DNA of 64,000 nucleotides from Bacteroidetes bacterium ADurb.Bin012 (GCA_002071415.1 MWFC01000005.1:1-64000), one strand, 5' to 3'. Counted from the stretch's first letter, positions 35,270 to 45,485 are shown. A program made the numbers and translations. Notes: a model not told the origin generated them from the letters alone.

Positions 35270-37756
35270 ATGAAAAAGATGTATAGATTCATCCAAAAAG
35301 CTGCAATTCTGGCCTTTATAGGCATATTACCCATAGCCTTATTAGGGCAGAAAGAGAATAAGAAAAGCAGTTATACTCCGTTGGAGGCTCCTCATTGGTA
35401 CGTAGGTGTTCAAGGTGGTATAAGCCAATTTTATGGTGATATAACAAAGTACAGGATATTACCAGACAAAGACAATTGGAACTTTGGATTTGGAGGATTG
35501 CTTGGCCGCCAATTTACACCATTCTTCGGGCTTAGAGGTACACTTGCCTATGGAAATTATAGTGGGCAGGAAGACCGTGCCAGTCATAGCTATTTACCCT
35601 CTTACGACCTAAAGGTTGAAGGGAGTTATATAGATTATTCTCTTCAAATGACATTTGATCTCGATCGCCTTATTTTTGGGTATAACCCTGATCGTAAGTT
35701 TGGAGTTTATGGGCTGGCAGGTATCGGAAATTCGCATTATAGGGTTAGACAGTACAGAATTTCAACGGGAGAATTAATTGGAAGTCGTGGAGTAAACACT
35801 GAAAGTGGTGGAGGCGATGGGAAAGGCATCGATAACCGTGATTTTATTGGAATGATACCTGCGGGTTTAGGAATTAATTATTCCGTTTCCGAAAGATTCG
35901 ATCTTACCCTCGAAAGTGTGCTTCGCTTTACCGACAGTGAAGGAATGGATATGATCTCGGGCGGAGCTAAAGAAATCAAAAACGATTTCTATAACACAAC
36001 TACTTTAGGCCTCGTATACAAATTTGGGCCAAGTACTAACCTGGATAAAATGCAAAAAGAATTCGGGAAAATTACTTTTGAAACCACCCCTGCAGTGCTC
36101 GAAACACATGGCGATTCTATTGATGTTACTATTCGGGGCACATTCCCCCCTAACTATTTCAACAAAAAAGCTGCCATATGTTTTCAGCCCGTATTGAAAT
36201 ATGCCACGGGTGAAACCGAATTGAAGTGCATGGTTTTGAGAGGAGAAAATGTTCAGGGTGATGCTCCCGTTATTTCTTACAAAAATGGTGGCACTTTTAC
36301 CTATAAAACAACTATTCCTTACTCTCCCGAAATGAATGTTTCGGAATTGGTCGTTAGCCCGGTAGCATTTATTGCTGAAGGTCCAGTTGGTAAAAGTACC
36401 AAATGTGAAGATTGTGCCAAGGCTAAGAAATCATTGGTACTGGGCGAGCGTAAATTGGCCGATGGCGTTATTCATACCTGCAAACGCATCGCTGCCACGC
36501 CTAAACAACTTATCGCTCCCCATGGTTACGTAAGAGATATTACGGTTACGCGTGAAGCTAAAATATACTATCCAAAGAATTTATATTCGGTAAACTTCAA
36601 CTTTGGATTGAATAAGGAAGAGGCTTCGAAAAAGGTATGGGCTAATTTATATGATCACATCAAAGCAGGTTACAAGGTCAAAGATATTACCATCAACGGA
36701 TGGGCATCACCCGAAGGTGAAGAAACCTTCAACGAAAACCTTTCGGGCAATCGTGCCCAGGCGGCTAAAAATGTACTGAATACCGATTTTGATAAGATGA
36801 GAAAAGATAAGAAAAATCCTGTTGCCGTACCTACCGACTTAAAAATTACTACGCAAGGGAATGGTCCGGATTGGGATGGATTCATGAAACTAGTTGAAGC
36901 CAGCGACCTGAAAGAAAAGGGAACAATCCTGAATATCGTTAATATGGCCGATCCAAAGAAAAAAGAACAGGAAATCCGCAATATGATCCTGATTTATCCT
37001 CAACTCGAAAAAGATCTTTTGCCTCCTTTGAGAAGAGCCGAAATCGTAATTACAGCATTCGAACCTTCGAAGACAGATGCCGAAATCCTGAGCTCGGCTA
37101 CTACTGAACCCGAAAAACTTACCGAAAAGGAACTTCTTTATGCTGCTACACTCACTCAAGACCTTAAAACCCAGCAAAAGATATATCGTTCGGCTACACA
37201 ATTGCATCCCAATAGCTGGATAGCCTTCAACAATGCTGGGGTAGTCGAAATTAAACTCGGTAACATCAATGAAGCCGGAGCAGACATTGAAAAGGCCAAT
37301 AGCTTAGCTCCTGATCAGGCTGAAGTTATCAACAATTTAGGGGCATTAGCCATGCTGAAGGGCGATAATGCAAAAGCCAAACAGATGTTCGAAAAAGCGA
37401 AAAAATTAGGAGCCAATGAAAACTATAACCTTGGTGTGTTGATGATTCCCGAAGGGAAATACAGTGAAGCCGTGGCTTCGATGAAAGGTGAAAAGTGCGA
37501 TTACAATCTTGCACTCGCCCTTATGCTTTCGGGAAATAATGGTGAAGCAGTGAAAGCTTTAGAATGTGCCGAAAAGAATGCTCAGGTTTATTATCTTACT
37601 GCTGTTTTAGGTGCTCGCACAGGTAATATTACCTTAATGCTCGATAATTTGGGAATGGCTATTAAGGCTGATGGTAAAATGAAACAAGAAGCCAAGAATG
37701 ATAGAGAATTCCTTAAGTTTGCCAATACTCCCGAATTCAAAAAATTAGTCGAATAG
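35270..37756 (+). CDS. Outer-membrane protein: beta-barrel, OmpA-like domain and TPRs
   Basis: An 828-residue cell-envelope protein. A signal peptide of about 25 residues ends near LLGQ. Residues about 45-260 form an outer-membrane beta-barrel (WYVGVQGGISQFYGD at its start; LTLESVLRF and TTLGLVYKFG near its end). A beta-rich middle domain follows (about 275-420). An OmpA-like peptidoglycan-binding region contains DITINGWASPEGEETFNENLSGNRAQA (split here as INGWASPEG and GNRAQA; about 475-505), with a long insertion. At least three TPR units lie at about 620-760 (AFNNAGVVEIKLGNINEA, NNLGALAMLKGDNAKA). It probably anchors the outer membrane to the cell wall. It is a single-gene unit with its own promoter and a strong hairpin behind. 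I do not assign it to a named T9SS component. Confidence 0.82.
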   Translation: MKKMYRFIQKAAILAFIGILPIALLGQKENKKSSYTPLEAPHWYVGVQGGISQFYGDITKYRILPDKDNWNFGFGGLLGRQFTPFFGLRGTLAYGNYSGQEDRASHSYLPSYDLKVEGSYIDYSLQMTFDLDRLIFGYNPDRKFGVYGLAGIGNSHYRVRQYRISTGELIGSRGVNTESGGGDGKGIDNRDFIGMIPAGLGINYSVSERFDLTLESVLRFTDSEGMDMISGGAKEIKNDFYNTTTLGLVYKFGPSTNLDKMQKEFGKITFETTPAVLETHGDSIDVTIRGTFPPNYFNKKAAICFQPVLKYATGETELKCMVLRGENVQGDAPVISYKNGGTFTYKTTIPYSPEMNVSELVVSPVAFIAEGPVGKSTKCEDCAKAKKSLVLGERKLADGVIHTCKRIAATPKQLIAPHGYVRDITVTREAKIYYPKNLYSVNFNFGLNKEEASKKVWANLYDHIKAGYKVKDITINGWASPEGEETFNENLSGNRAQAAKNVLNTDFDKMRKDKKNPVAVPTDLKITTQGNGPDWDGFMKLVEASDLKEKGTILNIVNMADPKKKEQEIRNMILIYPQLEKDLLPPLRRAEIVITAFEPSKTDAEILSSATTEPEKLTEKELLYAATLTQDLKTQQKIYRSATQLHPNSWIAFNNAGVVEIKLGNINEAGADIEKANSLAPDQAEVINNLGALAMLKGDNAKAKQMFEKAKKLGANENYNLGVLMIPEGKYSEAVASMKGEKCDYNLALALMLSGNNGEAVKALECAEKNAQVYYLTAVLGARTGNITLMLDNLGMAIKADGKMKQEAKNDREFLKFANTPEFKKLVE

Positions 37757-37784
37757 AGATATTTTAGGATGAGGTTTTATATTG

Positions 37785-37811
37785 CGGGCTCGCCTCTTTG
37801 AGGCGAGCCCG
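37785..37811 (+). terminator. Hairpin terminator between the OmpA-TPR and kinase genes
   Basis: CGGGCTCGCCTC (37785-37796) and GAGGCGAGCCCG (37800-37811) form a perfect 12-bp GC-rich stem with a 3-nt loop, 28 nt after the stop codon. No T tract follows on the plus strand; the structure is symmetric and also faces the 3' end of the convergent minus-strand kinase gene. Confidence 0.75.
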
Positions 37812-37901
37812 TATCTTTAGTATCTCTCTCATTCCCCTCACAATAAATCACTCCTACTAATAAAATGATGATAGTATCACCCTGAATGACCTCAAAATAG
37901 A

Positions 37902-38543
37902 TTAGGGCTGAATCCGTGTAATCCCTATGGGATAATTGTTGTTGATCAAATCTCTTATCATTTCATAATCATCCTTTTTGGCCACAAAATCCAGACGATT
38001 TGTATCAATTATTAAAATCCTCAAATTTTTTTGCTGTTTCATGAATTCAAAATAACTCTCCTGTATGGTTCGAAGATAATCCGTAGTTATTCTCTGCTCA
38101 TATTGTCGCCCACGCTTTCGAATGTTCAACATTAAATGCTGTATGTCGAGATAGAGATATACCATCAATTCTGGTGAGGGCAGCTGGCTAACCATTAAGT
38201 GAAAGAGTTTCGAAAAGAGCTGAAACTCATCCGGCTGCAAGGTTTTCCGTGCAAAAATGAGCGATTTCTGAATGTGATAATCTGAAATGATATAAGGGTG
38301 AAAAACATCCAGGGTTACGGCATGAACCTTCATTTGCTGAAATCTATCGGCGAGAAATGAAAGTTCGAGAGGAAAAGCATATCGCAAAGGATCAGAATAG
38401 AATTTTGGCAGAAATGAATTTTCTTCGAACTGTTCAAGAATCAATTTGGCATTATACTCATCAGCCAGTGACTGGGTCAATGAAGTTTTGCCTGCTCCTA
38501 TACATCCTTCTATGGTTATATAATTATAAACCAAAGTTTTCAT
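37902..38543 (-). CDS. Deoxynucleoside kinase family protein
   Basis: Phosphorylates deoxynucleosides for nucleotide salvage. The P-loop is IEGCIGAGKTSLTQ (residues about 10-23). FEENSFLPKFYSDP follows, and the lid and substrate segments FLADRFQQM and RKRGRQYEQRI are in place. About 213 residues is normal. The frame also offers ATG at 38558 and 38555 (MMATTMKTL); I chose the third Met because homologues begin a few residues before the first strand. It lies 47 nt downstream of folK in the same direction, a pairing frequent in Bacteroidetes. Base specificity (dA/dG versus dC) cannot be told. Confidence 0.88.
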   Translation of the reverse strand: MKTLVYNYITIEGCIGAGKTSLTQSLADEYNAKLILEQFEENSFLPKFYSDPLRYAFPLELSFLADRFQQMKVHAVTLDVFHPYIISDYHIQKSLIFARKTLQPDEFQLFSKLFHLMVSQLPSPELMVYLYLDIQHLMLNIRKRGRQYEQRITTDYLRTIQESYFEFMKQQKNLRILIIDTNRLDFVAKKDDYEMIRDLINNNYPIGITRIQP

Positions 38544-38590
38544 TGTTGTAGCCATCACTTATAAATGAAAAACTGAAAATTAAGAATTTT

Positions 38591-39103
38591 TTAGAATAAA
38601 TCGACAGACGGAGCAAAAAATTCAACTTTTCCCTTATCGATGCATAATTCAAGCAGCTTATGAACCGGCATCTGCAATTTTGGATGTATGAACTGGGGTA
38701 ATATTTCATCTAAAGGTACCAACACAAATTTTCTTTTTTCGATATAAGGATGAGGCACAACCAACCCTTCATTTTCGATGATTTTATCTCCATAAAAAAG
38801 AATATCGATATCAATACTACGGGATGAATATCCCTCCCCTTTTCTTTCTCTACCAAGCATCCATTCGATTTTCTGATGCCTTTCGAGGATTTTTTCGGCT
38901 GGTAAGTTCGTATGAAGAGAAATTACACAATTCAAGAAAAGCCCATTGGACTGAAAACCCCAGGCTGATGTTTGGTACACTGACGAAGCCAATAGCGGAA
39001 ATTTCGTGTCGTATTCCAAAAACGAAATGGCTTTCTTTAAATAGGCCATCCTATCGCCCTGATTGCTTCCCAGTGATAATACAACTTGTTCCATAGATTT
39101 CAA
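38591..39103 (-). CDS. folK: 2-amino-4-hydroxy-6-hydroxymethyldihydropteridine diphosphokinase
   Basis: HPPK transfers pyrophosphate from ATP to the pterin in folate synthesis. The N-terminus VVLSLGSNQGDRMAYLKKAI, the pterin-side segment SSVYQTSAWGFQ and the signature SRSIDIDILFYGDKII (residues about 92-107) are all present. The 170 residues match the family. ATG at 39103 (MKSMEQVVLSL) or the Met three residues on may be used. The deoxynucleoside kinase gene follows 47 nt downstream. The gene diverges from sppA, with about 80 bp between them. Together with folE it supplies two steps of folate synthesis in this window. Confidence 0.93.
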   Translation of the reverse strand: MKSMEQVVLSLGSNQGDRMAYLKKAISFLEYDTKFPLLASSVYQTSAWGFQSNGLFLNCVISLHTNLPAEKILERHQKIEWMLGRERKGEGYSSRSIDIDILFYGDKIIENEGLVVPHPYIEKRKFVLVPLDEILPQFIHPKLQMPVHKLLELCIDKGKVEFFAPSVDLF

Positions 39104-39185
39104 TTATGTTCCCACAATATTATTCATTTCTACATTCACGAGAAAATTTAACTTTGTGCGATAAAATCTTAAAAAATTCTTACCC

Positions 39186-40961
39186 ATGAAACCATTTTGG
39201 AAATTCTTTTTTGCTTCGGTTTTAGGCACATTCGTGACTCTTTTTATCATTTTCCTGATTTTTTTCGCATACATCATGAGTTCAATTTCAGCAGCCACAA
39301 CCAAACCAAGCATAGAAGTCAAGGACAATACTGTTTTGAAGTTTAAGATCGATCGAGATATCCTTGATCGTAAACCTACCAATCTTTTCGCATTTTTCAA
39401 CTGGACGGAAATGGAACCCGTTGTCCCTTATGGCTTGAATGAGCTACTCGTCAATTTGAAGAAAGCTTCACAAGATCCAAAAATAAAGGGTATTTTACTC
39501 GAGATTTCGACAGCACCTTCGGGTATGGCTATCACTGAAGAGCTACGCATTGCGCTGAACGAATTCAGATCTTCGGGGAAATTCGTCGTAAGTTACGGGA
39601 ATGTTTATCCACAGAAGAGCTATTATTTGGCCTCGCTGGCTGATCAAATCTGGTTGAATCCTGAAGGAAGCATAGAGTTAAAAGGATTAATGGTGGACGC
39701 AGTGTTTCTGAAAAAAATGCTGGAAAAGCTTGATATCGAAGCACAAATCATACGTCACGGAAAATACAAGAGTGCCGTAGAACCGTTTATGCTCGATAAA
39801 ATGAGCCCTGAGAACAGAGAACAAACCTTTCAGTATGTAAGTACCATCTGGAAAAATATCGCCTCCGAAATTGCCGAGGGTCGAAATCTTTCTGTAGAGA
39901 AGCTCGATAAAATTACCGACAGTCTTTTGGCTATAAACCCGCAAAAAGCCTTAGAACTTGGCATTGTTGACCGTTTGGTCTATAAAGATGAAATCGAAGA
40001 TCTTTTATTGTCGCAACAGAACATAGATACTACTTCCAAAATCAATTATTTAGACTTTAAAGATTATTTCAGTGCTCCTGAACCCGTAAAGAAAACCATA
40101 GATCGTTCCAAAAGAATTGCTGTAATTTATGCCTTAGGCGATGTAATTGATGCAAAAGGTGATGAGCAGAGTATTGGTACTAAAAACATACCCGAAGCCA
40201 TTCAGAAGGCACGAGAAGATAGTAAGGTAAAGGCAGTGGTGCTACGAGTGAACAGTCCCGGTGGAAGTGCCCTCACGGCCGATCTCATCTGGCGCGAAAT
40301 TGAACTCACGAAAGTCATCAAACCTGTTGTGGCTTCATTTGGCGATGTAGCTGCCTCAGGAGGATATTATATTGCCTGCAATGCCACTAAGATCATTGCT
40401 TCACCCAATACTATTACAGGCTCAATTGGAGTTTTTGGCGTGATTCCCAATGCACAGAAATTCTTCAATAATCGCTTGGGCCTCACTTTCGATGCAGTAA
40501 AAACCAATGAAAATTCCGATTTCGCCGGTATTAACCGCCCCTTGACTGCTTATCAAAAACAAGTTATTCTTGATGAAATTGAAGAGATTTACTCGACTTT
40601 TGTGTCTCATGTTTCCGATGGCCGTGGAATGAATGAAGTTACAGTGGATAGCCTCGGACAAGGAAGAGTATGGAGTGGAGTAGATGCCAAAAACATTGGA
40701 TTGATCGATGATTATGGAGGTCTTCAATATGCCATAGATGAAGCCGCCCGTATGGCAGGTATCGAAAACTACAAAGTGATAGAATATCCTGAGACCAAAC
40801 ATCCTTTAACACAAATTATGGAATCATTTGGCAAAAGCAAAATGCAGAAAGCCATGAAAAATCAAGTAGGTCCTTACTTCAATCATTTTATTACATGGCA
40901 AAATTTAACTCAAATAAAAGGCCCTATTGCTCGTTTACCTTATGATATTTATTTCGAATGA
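39186..40961 (+). CDS. sppA: Signal peptide peptidase SppA, 67K type
   Basis: A membrane-bound serine protease (family S49) that degrades leftover signal peptides. One N-terminal membrane helix (FFASVLGTFVTLFIIFLIFF, residues about 8-27) is followed by two tandem S49 domains, as in the long E. coli form. The catalytic Lys is in the first domain (about residue 195, near IIRHGKYKSAVEPF). The Ser is in GDVAASGGYYIACNA (about 400). LRVNSPGGSALTADLI precedes it. The 591 residues are normal. A -7 box TAACTTTG (39149-39156) lies 29 nt before the ATG, with TTTC 18 bp further up. Confidence 0.92.
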   Translation: MKPFWKFFFASVLGTFVTLFIIFLIFFAYIMSSISAATTKPSIEVKDNTVLKFKIDRDILDRKPTNLFAFFNWTEMEPVVPYGLNELLVNLKKASQDPKIKGILLEISTAPSGMAITEELRIALNEFRSSGKFVVSYGNVYPQKSYYLASLADQIWLNPEGSIELKGLMVDAVFLKKMLEKLDIEAQIIRHGKYKSAVEPFMLDKMSPENREQTFQYVSTIWKNIASEIAEGRNLSVEKLDKITDSLLAINPQKALELGIVDRLVYKDEIEDLLLSQQNIDTTSKINYLDFKDYFSAPEPVKKTIDRSKRIAVIYALGDVIDAKGDEQSIGTKNIPEAIQKAREDSKVKAVVLRVNSPGGSALTADLIWREIELTKVIKPVVASFGDVAASGGYYIACNATKIIASPNTITGSIGVFGVIPNAQKFFNNRLGLTFDAVKTNENSDFAGINRPLTAYQKQVILDEIEEIYSTFVSHVSDGRGMNEVTVDSLGQGRVWSGVDAKNIGLIDDYGGLQYAIDEAARMAGIENYKVIEYPETKHPLTQIMESFGKSKMQKAMKNQVGPYFNHFITWQNLTQIKGPIARLPYDIYFE

Positions 40962-41045
40962 TCATCGACAAAAATTATATTGACCAACAACCATACGAAA
41001 TAATAAATCCTTAATTCCTCATAGTTTCGTCTTTTAAAAAGATTT

Positions 41046-41591
41046 ATGAATGCACTCGAAGAAGAAAAACAACAGATAAGAAAATTCATTAAAGCCTGTA
41101 AGGCAAAATTAACCATAGAAGAAATCCGACTTTGCAGTCAACTTATTTTAAAAAATATTGAGTCATTGCCTGCATTCCAAAAAGCTGAAACATTGATGGC
41201 ATATTGGGCTCTGCCCGATGAAGTGCAAAACCATGATTTTATTCTTCGATGGTATCAGCACAAAAAAATCATTCTACCTGCAGTAGATGGTTCTCATCTG
41301 AGGCTAAAAGTATTTAGCGGAATAAACAATTTAGCTCAAGGTCAATGCTTTGGCATTGAAGAACCCATTGGCGAAGACTTTGCACATCCCGAAAAAATCG
41401 AGCTTGTCATCGTTCCAGGAATAGCGTTCGATATCTCAAACAATCGCCTTGGACGTGGGAAGGCTTATTATGACAAATTTCTTCGATCTTTGCAAACTCT
41501 TAAGATTGGCATTTGCTTTCCTTTTCAATTATTGCCTCGAATTCCGGTAGGACCTGATGATATTAAGATGGATATGGTAATTTCATGCTGA
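41046..41591 (+). CDS. 5-formyltetrahydrofolate cyclo-ligase
   Basis: Converts 5-formyl-THF to 5,10-methenyl-THF with ATP, recycling a storage folate. The 181-residue protein has the expected N-terminal helices with basic residues, YWALPDEVQ near residue 57 and the ATP/substrate motif LGRGKAYYDKFLRSL (about 138-152). It starts 84 nt after sppA and ends 46 nt before mrp, all in one direction. In pathway terms it pairs with the formate-THF ligase gene at 13504-15171. Confidence 0.92.
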   Translation: MNALEEEKQQIRKFIKACKAKLTIEEIRLCSQLILKNIESLPAFQKAETLMAYWALPDEVQNHDFILRWYQHKKIILPAVDGSHLRLKVFSGINNLAQGQCFGIEEPIGEDFAHPEKIELVIVPGIAFDISNNRLGRGKAYYDKFLRSLQTLKIGICFPFQLLPRIPVGPDDIKMDMVISC

Positions 41592-41637
41592 ATTCAGCCT
41601 AAATCTGATTAAGAATGATTAAATCAAATAAAGTTTT

Positions 41638-42738
41638 ATGTATTCAAAAGAACAAATTCTCACCGCCTTACGTCAGGTAATTGATCCTGATCTTAAAAAT
41701 GATATTGTAACCCTCGGAATGGTTGAAAACCTCCGAATTGAAGAAAATAAAGTTGGATTTCAACTGGTTTTGACAACTCCAGCCTGTCCATTGAAAGGGA
41801 AATTTCAGAAAGAATGTATCGAAGCAATTCATCAAAAGGTAGATCCCAATTTGATAGTTGAAGTCGAGATGATTTCGAGGGTAACGAGTACGCGTAAAAA
41901 AGCCGTAGAATCTTTGTCGGGTGTAAAGAATATCATAGCCATTGCATCAGGGAAAGGTGGTGTGGGCAAAAGTACGATAGCAGCCAATCTGGCAGTAGCT
42001 CTGGCTCGTACAGGAGCAAGCACCGGTCTTCTTGATGCCGACATTTATGGCCCTTCACAAGTGATGATGTTTGGATTGAATAATATAAGACCTGGTGTTA
42101 CACAGCTCAATGGACGTGATTTGATCGAGCCTGTCGAAAAATACGACGTTAAAATTCTTTCCATTGGTTTTTTTGTTGACCCCGATAAGGCATTGATCTG
42201 GAGAGGACCTATGGCCTCGGGAGCCCTTACGCAGTTATTCACTGATGCAAATTGGGGCGTACTTGATTATCTGGTTATTGATATGCCCCCTGGAACTGGC
42301 GATATCCATTTAACCCTCGTACAGCAATTGGCTATAACGGGGGTAGCTGTGGTTACTACTCCTCAGGAAGTTGCCCTGGCCGATGCCCGAAAAGCCCTCG
42401 ATATGTACACCCAAGAAAAGATCAATGTCCCCATTTTGGGAATTATCGAAAATATGTCGTATTTTACACCAGCCGAACTACCCAATAATAAATACTACAT
42501 TTTTGGAAAAGAGGGTGGACGAAGGTTCTCTGAACGTTATAAGGTACCCCTCTTGGGTAAAATTCCCTTAGTTCAATCCATTTGTGAATCGAGCGACAAA
42601 GGCAATCCGATTGCATTAGATGTGGATTCACCCGAAGGGAAAGCCTTTGACCTGCTCGCTGCCAATATAGCAAGGGCCGTGGCTATCCGAAACGATCATC
42701 TTCCGCCTACACATATCGTCGAAATATTTGGTGATTAA
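41638..42738 (+). CDS. Mrp/ApbC-type Fe-S cluster carrier ATPase
   Basis: A P-loop ATPase that assembles or delivers Fe-S clusters. Residues about 1-85 form a DUF59/MIP18-like domain (EQILTALRQVIDPDL, with TTPACPLKGKFQ). The deviant Walker A is ASGKGGVGKSTIAANLAVAL (about 104-123), followed by LLDADIYGPSQ. Switch II is IDMPPGTGDIHLT, and IGIIENMSYFT-like residues follow as IIENMSYFTPAEL. The usual CxxC of many ApbC proteins is not present after the ENM motif; here PAELPNNKYYIFG occupies that position, as in other Bacteroidetes homologues I recall. The 366 residues are typical. Confidence 0.92.
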   Translation: MYSKEQILTALRQVIDPDLKNDIVTLGMVENLRIEENKVGFQLVLTTPACPLKGKFQKECIEAIHQKVDPNLIVEVEMISRVTSTRKKAVESLSGVKNIIAIASGKGGVGKSTIAANLAVALARTGASTGLLDADIYGPSQVMMFGLNNIRPGVTQLNGRDLIEPVEKYDVKILSIGFFVDPDKALIWRGPMASGALTQLFTDANWGVLDYLVIDMPPGTGDIHLTLVQQLAITGVAVVTTPQEVALADARKALDMYTQEKINVPILGIIENMSYFTPAELPNNKYYIFGKEGGRRFSERYKVPLLGKIPLVQSICESSDKGNPIALDVDSPEGKAFDLLAANIARAVAIRNDHLPPTHIVEIFGD

Positions 42739-43003
42739 TAGTTGTTGAATGAAAAGTGTTATGCAATGCGTATTGTGTGATACACTTTGCAGCGCAGGAG
42801 CCGTGCGGCGTGAGAAGAGCTTGGAACTAAGTTTCGAGAAGAATTTTAGGGTTTGATATGGGGAGACTGGGAGACAAAGAGGATGTGATAATGGGGAAAA
42901 ATCAGGACCAGCAAATGAAAGACCCCGCCAAAACGTCTATCTCTGGCAGATTAGACTAATAGAAATTTTATTCAGAGGAAGGGGGAATAGTTGCCCGAAG
43001 AAA

Positions 43004-43219
43004 TCAGGATTTCTCGGGTTTATCGCCTTTATTCCCTGGATTAGAAATCTCTTCGTCTTCTTTTCCGGACATACCATCTTTGAAACTTCTAACCCCTTTG
43101 CCCAATCCTCGCATCAATTCAGGAATCTTTTTACCTCCAAAAAGAAGCAATATGACGGCAATGATGATAATGAGCTCGGTTTGTCCGATGGCACCCGCAA
43201 AAATAACCCCTATGCTCAT
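43004..43219 (-). CDS. tatA: Sec-independent protein translocase TatA/E
   Basis: A 71-residue pore-forming component of the Tat system. One N-terminal helix ([21 protein letters not shown]) is followed by the amphipathic helix [18 protein letters not shown] and a charged tail, the exact TatA plan including the FGGKKIPEL hinge. The frame is open to 43273, but ATG at 43219 is right: a -7 box (TACCTTTG, minus strand 43252-43245) sits between the two. tatC is not in the window. Tat substrates here include the DUF362 protein and possibly the polyferredoxin. Confidence 0.93.
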   Translation of the reverse strand: MSIGVIFAGAIGQTELIIIIAVILLLFGGKKIPELMRGLGKGVRSFKDGMSGKEDEEISNPGNKGDKPEKS

Positions 43220-43269
43220 GATATTGATTTTTATTTCGTTAATGCAAAGGTATAGGAATTTTGCTTTAA

Positions 43270-44523
43270 TCATACTGCTATTCCATTAAGTTGCACATTG
43301 TTTTTGAAAAATAGACAGGCATCTCCATAACTCAAGAAACGGAACTGGTGGTCGAGCGCATAATTATAGGCCTTTCTCCATGAATTTCCACAAAATGCAG
43401 CTACCAACATTAAAAGGGTACTACGCGGCTGATGAAAATTTGTTATCAAGATATCGGTGAATTTGAATTGATATCCGGGAACAATCATCAAGGAAGTGGT
43501 TCCACGAAATGCATCTTGACCTTCCTTATCGAGAGCATCAAGAATCGCCTCTAAAGCCATAGAAGTTTCGGGCAAATTACCTTCGTATGGATCCCATTGA
43601 TTTGTATGTACCGCTCGATGCAAGGGGATTCCTTGTAAGAGTTTTTTGCCTGTTTGATAAAGGCTTTCCAATGTTCTAACGCCTGTGGTTCCCACGACTA
43701 TCCGGAGCTTTTCTGGTGAAATTAGCAGCCTTTCGATGGTTTCGCACTTCACGATAATTTCCTCGGTGTGCATCACATGTTGTCGTACATCATCCTGATC
43801 AACTGGTTTAAAAGTGCCTGCTCCTATATGCAGAATCAAATTCAGAGGCTGAATATCTTTTTTGGGGAGATGTTGAAGGATTTCTTCCGTAAAATGCAAA
43901 CCAGCAGTTGGTGCCGCCACCGATCCATCACAACGTGCATAAACGGTTTGATATCTTATATCATCAGCGGGTATAGCTTTGCGACGAATGTATGGTGGGA
44001 GGGGAATCTTGCCTGCTGCTTCTAAAACTTCCGAAAAAGTTAACTCCTCAGGCTCCCATGAAAACTCAAGGAAAAAGATGCCCTCTTTTCTTCCTACTTG
44101 CCTAACCTGAAAGATGCCTCTGTGTTGATTTCCATATTCGAAATCCATTTTCAATACTCCCGATTTCCAGCGTTTTGCATTGCCAACATACGCCTTCCAT
44201 ATCACTGGCGAAGTTTGTTGAAAAGCAGTCTCGATTTCTGAGGAAGGACTTACTGGATTCAGACATAATACTTCGATTTGCCCACCCGTTGGTTTTCGAA
44301 AGATCATCCTGGCATGTACTACACGAGTCTCGTTAAAAATTAGCAAACTATCGTGTGGGAGATATTCTATAACGTTTTCGAAAATATCTTCGGCAAGAAA
44401 GTCATTGTTGGGATTATATACCAGCAGACGTGAACTATCGCGGGGTTCGGCAGGAAACATTGCTATCTTCTGCTGTGGTAAATCATATATGAAATCGCTG
44501 AGATGTATTTCTGTAATCGACAT
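43270..44523 (-). CDS. queA: S-adenosylmethionine:tRNA ribosyltransferase-isomerase QueA
   Basis: Adds the epoxycyclopentane part to preQ1 in tRNA, the penultimate step of queuosine synthesis. Recognisable parts are [24 protein letters not shown] at the N-terminus (shown as [11 protein letters not shown] and PRDSSRLL), [19 protein letters not shown], the core [20 protein letters not shown] and [11 protein letters not shown], and the C-terminal [18 protein letters not shown]. At 417 residues it exceeds the 340-356 of the enterobacterial enzyme, mainly through an enlarged segment between about residues 85 and 175. A start at ATG 44523 ([11 protein letters not shown]) fits. FolE, the QueD-family protein and QueE are encoded at the far end of the window. 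Confidence 0.93.
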   Translation of the reverse strand: MSITEIHLSDFIYDLPQQKIAMFPAEPRDSSRLLVYNPNNDFLAEDIFENVIEYLPHDSLLIFNETRVVHARMIFRKPTGGQIEVLCLNPVSPSSEIETAFQQTSPVIWKAYVGNAKRWKSGVLKMDFEYGNQHRGIFQVRQVGRKEGIFFLEFSWEPEELTFSEVLEAAGKIPLPPYIRRKAIPADDIRYQTVYARCDGSVAAPTAGLHFTEEILQHLPKKDIQPLNLILHIGAGTFKPVDQDDVRQHVMHTEEIIVKCETIERLLISPEKLRIVVGTTGVRTLESLYQTGKKLLQGIPLHRAVHTNQWDPYEGNLPETSMALEAILDALDKEGQDAFRGTTSLMIVPGYQFKFTDILITNFHQPRSTLLMLVAAFCGNSWRKAYNYALDHQFRFLSYGDACLFFKNNVQLNGIAV

Positions 44524-45485
44524 TCATTTATTCCATTTAGACTATATAAAAAGCTTTATAAAGGACTTCAACAACTTTGCGACCAATAATGTATTTCAAA
44601 ATCATATCAGATTGGAACAATTACATACATATAGCTTCGATTCTCTTGAGCCGAGAAATAAACCTGACTTTCATTGATTCGATTATCCTTTGATTTCGTA
44701 GCTGTGGTTTATAGCTTCTCCAGCACAAATAAAAATTTTGTGCAAAAATACATTCTACACTCGAATCTCCATTCGGCTTATTGTCGTAACTTTTCTCTAC
44801 GGCTATATTTCGGATTTTTGATTCTTAATTTTAAATCCGATTCAATTCGCGTAAGTTCAAATCCCTGTGACAAATTAATCTTCAATTCTTAATTTGTTTA
44901 CGTAAGCCCTCATAAAAAAATACAGTTTACTGTGAGAATTTAACCCATAACCGTTTCAAAGGTGCTATAAGGGAGATTGTCTCTTGGAAGGGATATCAGT
45001 TTTTCAAATTTCTCTCAACGTCAGGGATTTTACGTGAAAAAATAGTAAGTCGGAGTGAAGTCAAACGTGATGCAGATTGAGATGAATTTTTCGAGCCGGG
45101 GAAAATGTTTTATTCTTACAAGGCTGCAGTATGGTTTTACTTTGATGTGTTTATGCTACTAAAAACTCTGGGTTTGGAAAGGTGAGAGGATCTCGGGAAC
45201 CAGGTAATGAGAAGTAAAATTCGTATAATAGTTGATGAGCTTTTCTTTTTTATGATTCAGCCCATGCTTTGAAACAGACTCATATTTTCATAGCCTTGGG
45301 ATTTTCGATGTTTGTTACGAATTATATTATTTCGATTCCAACATAATACTTTTTTGAATTCGAAGAATGCTTCCTTACGAAGCAGATTATGAATAGGATG
45401 AGAATAGCTTGCCTCATATCGAATTCATAGAATGACGCAGCAAATTATTTGAAACCTCAGTACTTTTGCCACATTATTTTAATTT
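44524..45485. other. Long intergenic region with no recognisable gene
   Basis: Nearly 960 bp lie between the divergent queA and pssA genes. Short frames occur (for example 44674-44892, plus) but have no start context, no family resemblance and a composition like random AT-rich DNA. A -7 box TACTTTTG (45461-45468) lies 17 bp before pssA. I found no tRNA, no long inverted repeat and no CRISPR-like periodicity. Confidence 0.45.

Noticed and set aside
44674-44892. 72-codon plus-strand frame between queA and pssA
   Set aside because: It has no plausible promoter, no known motif and a residue mix expected from AT-rich non-coding DNA.
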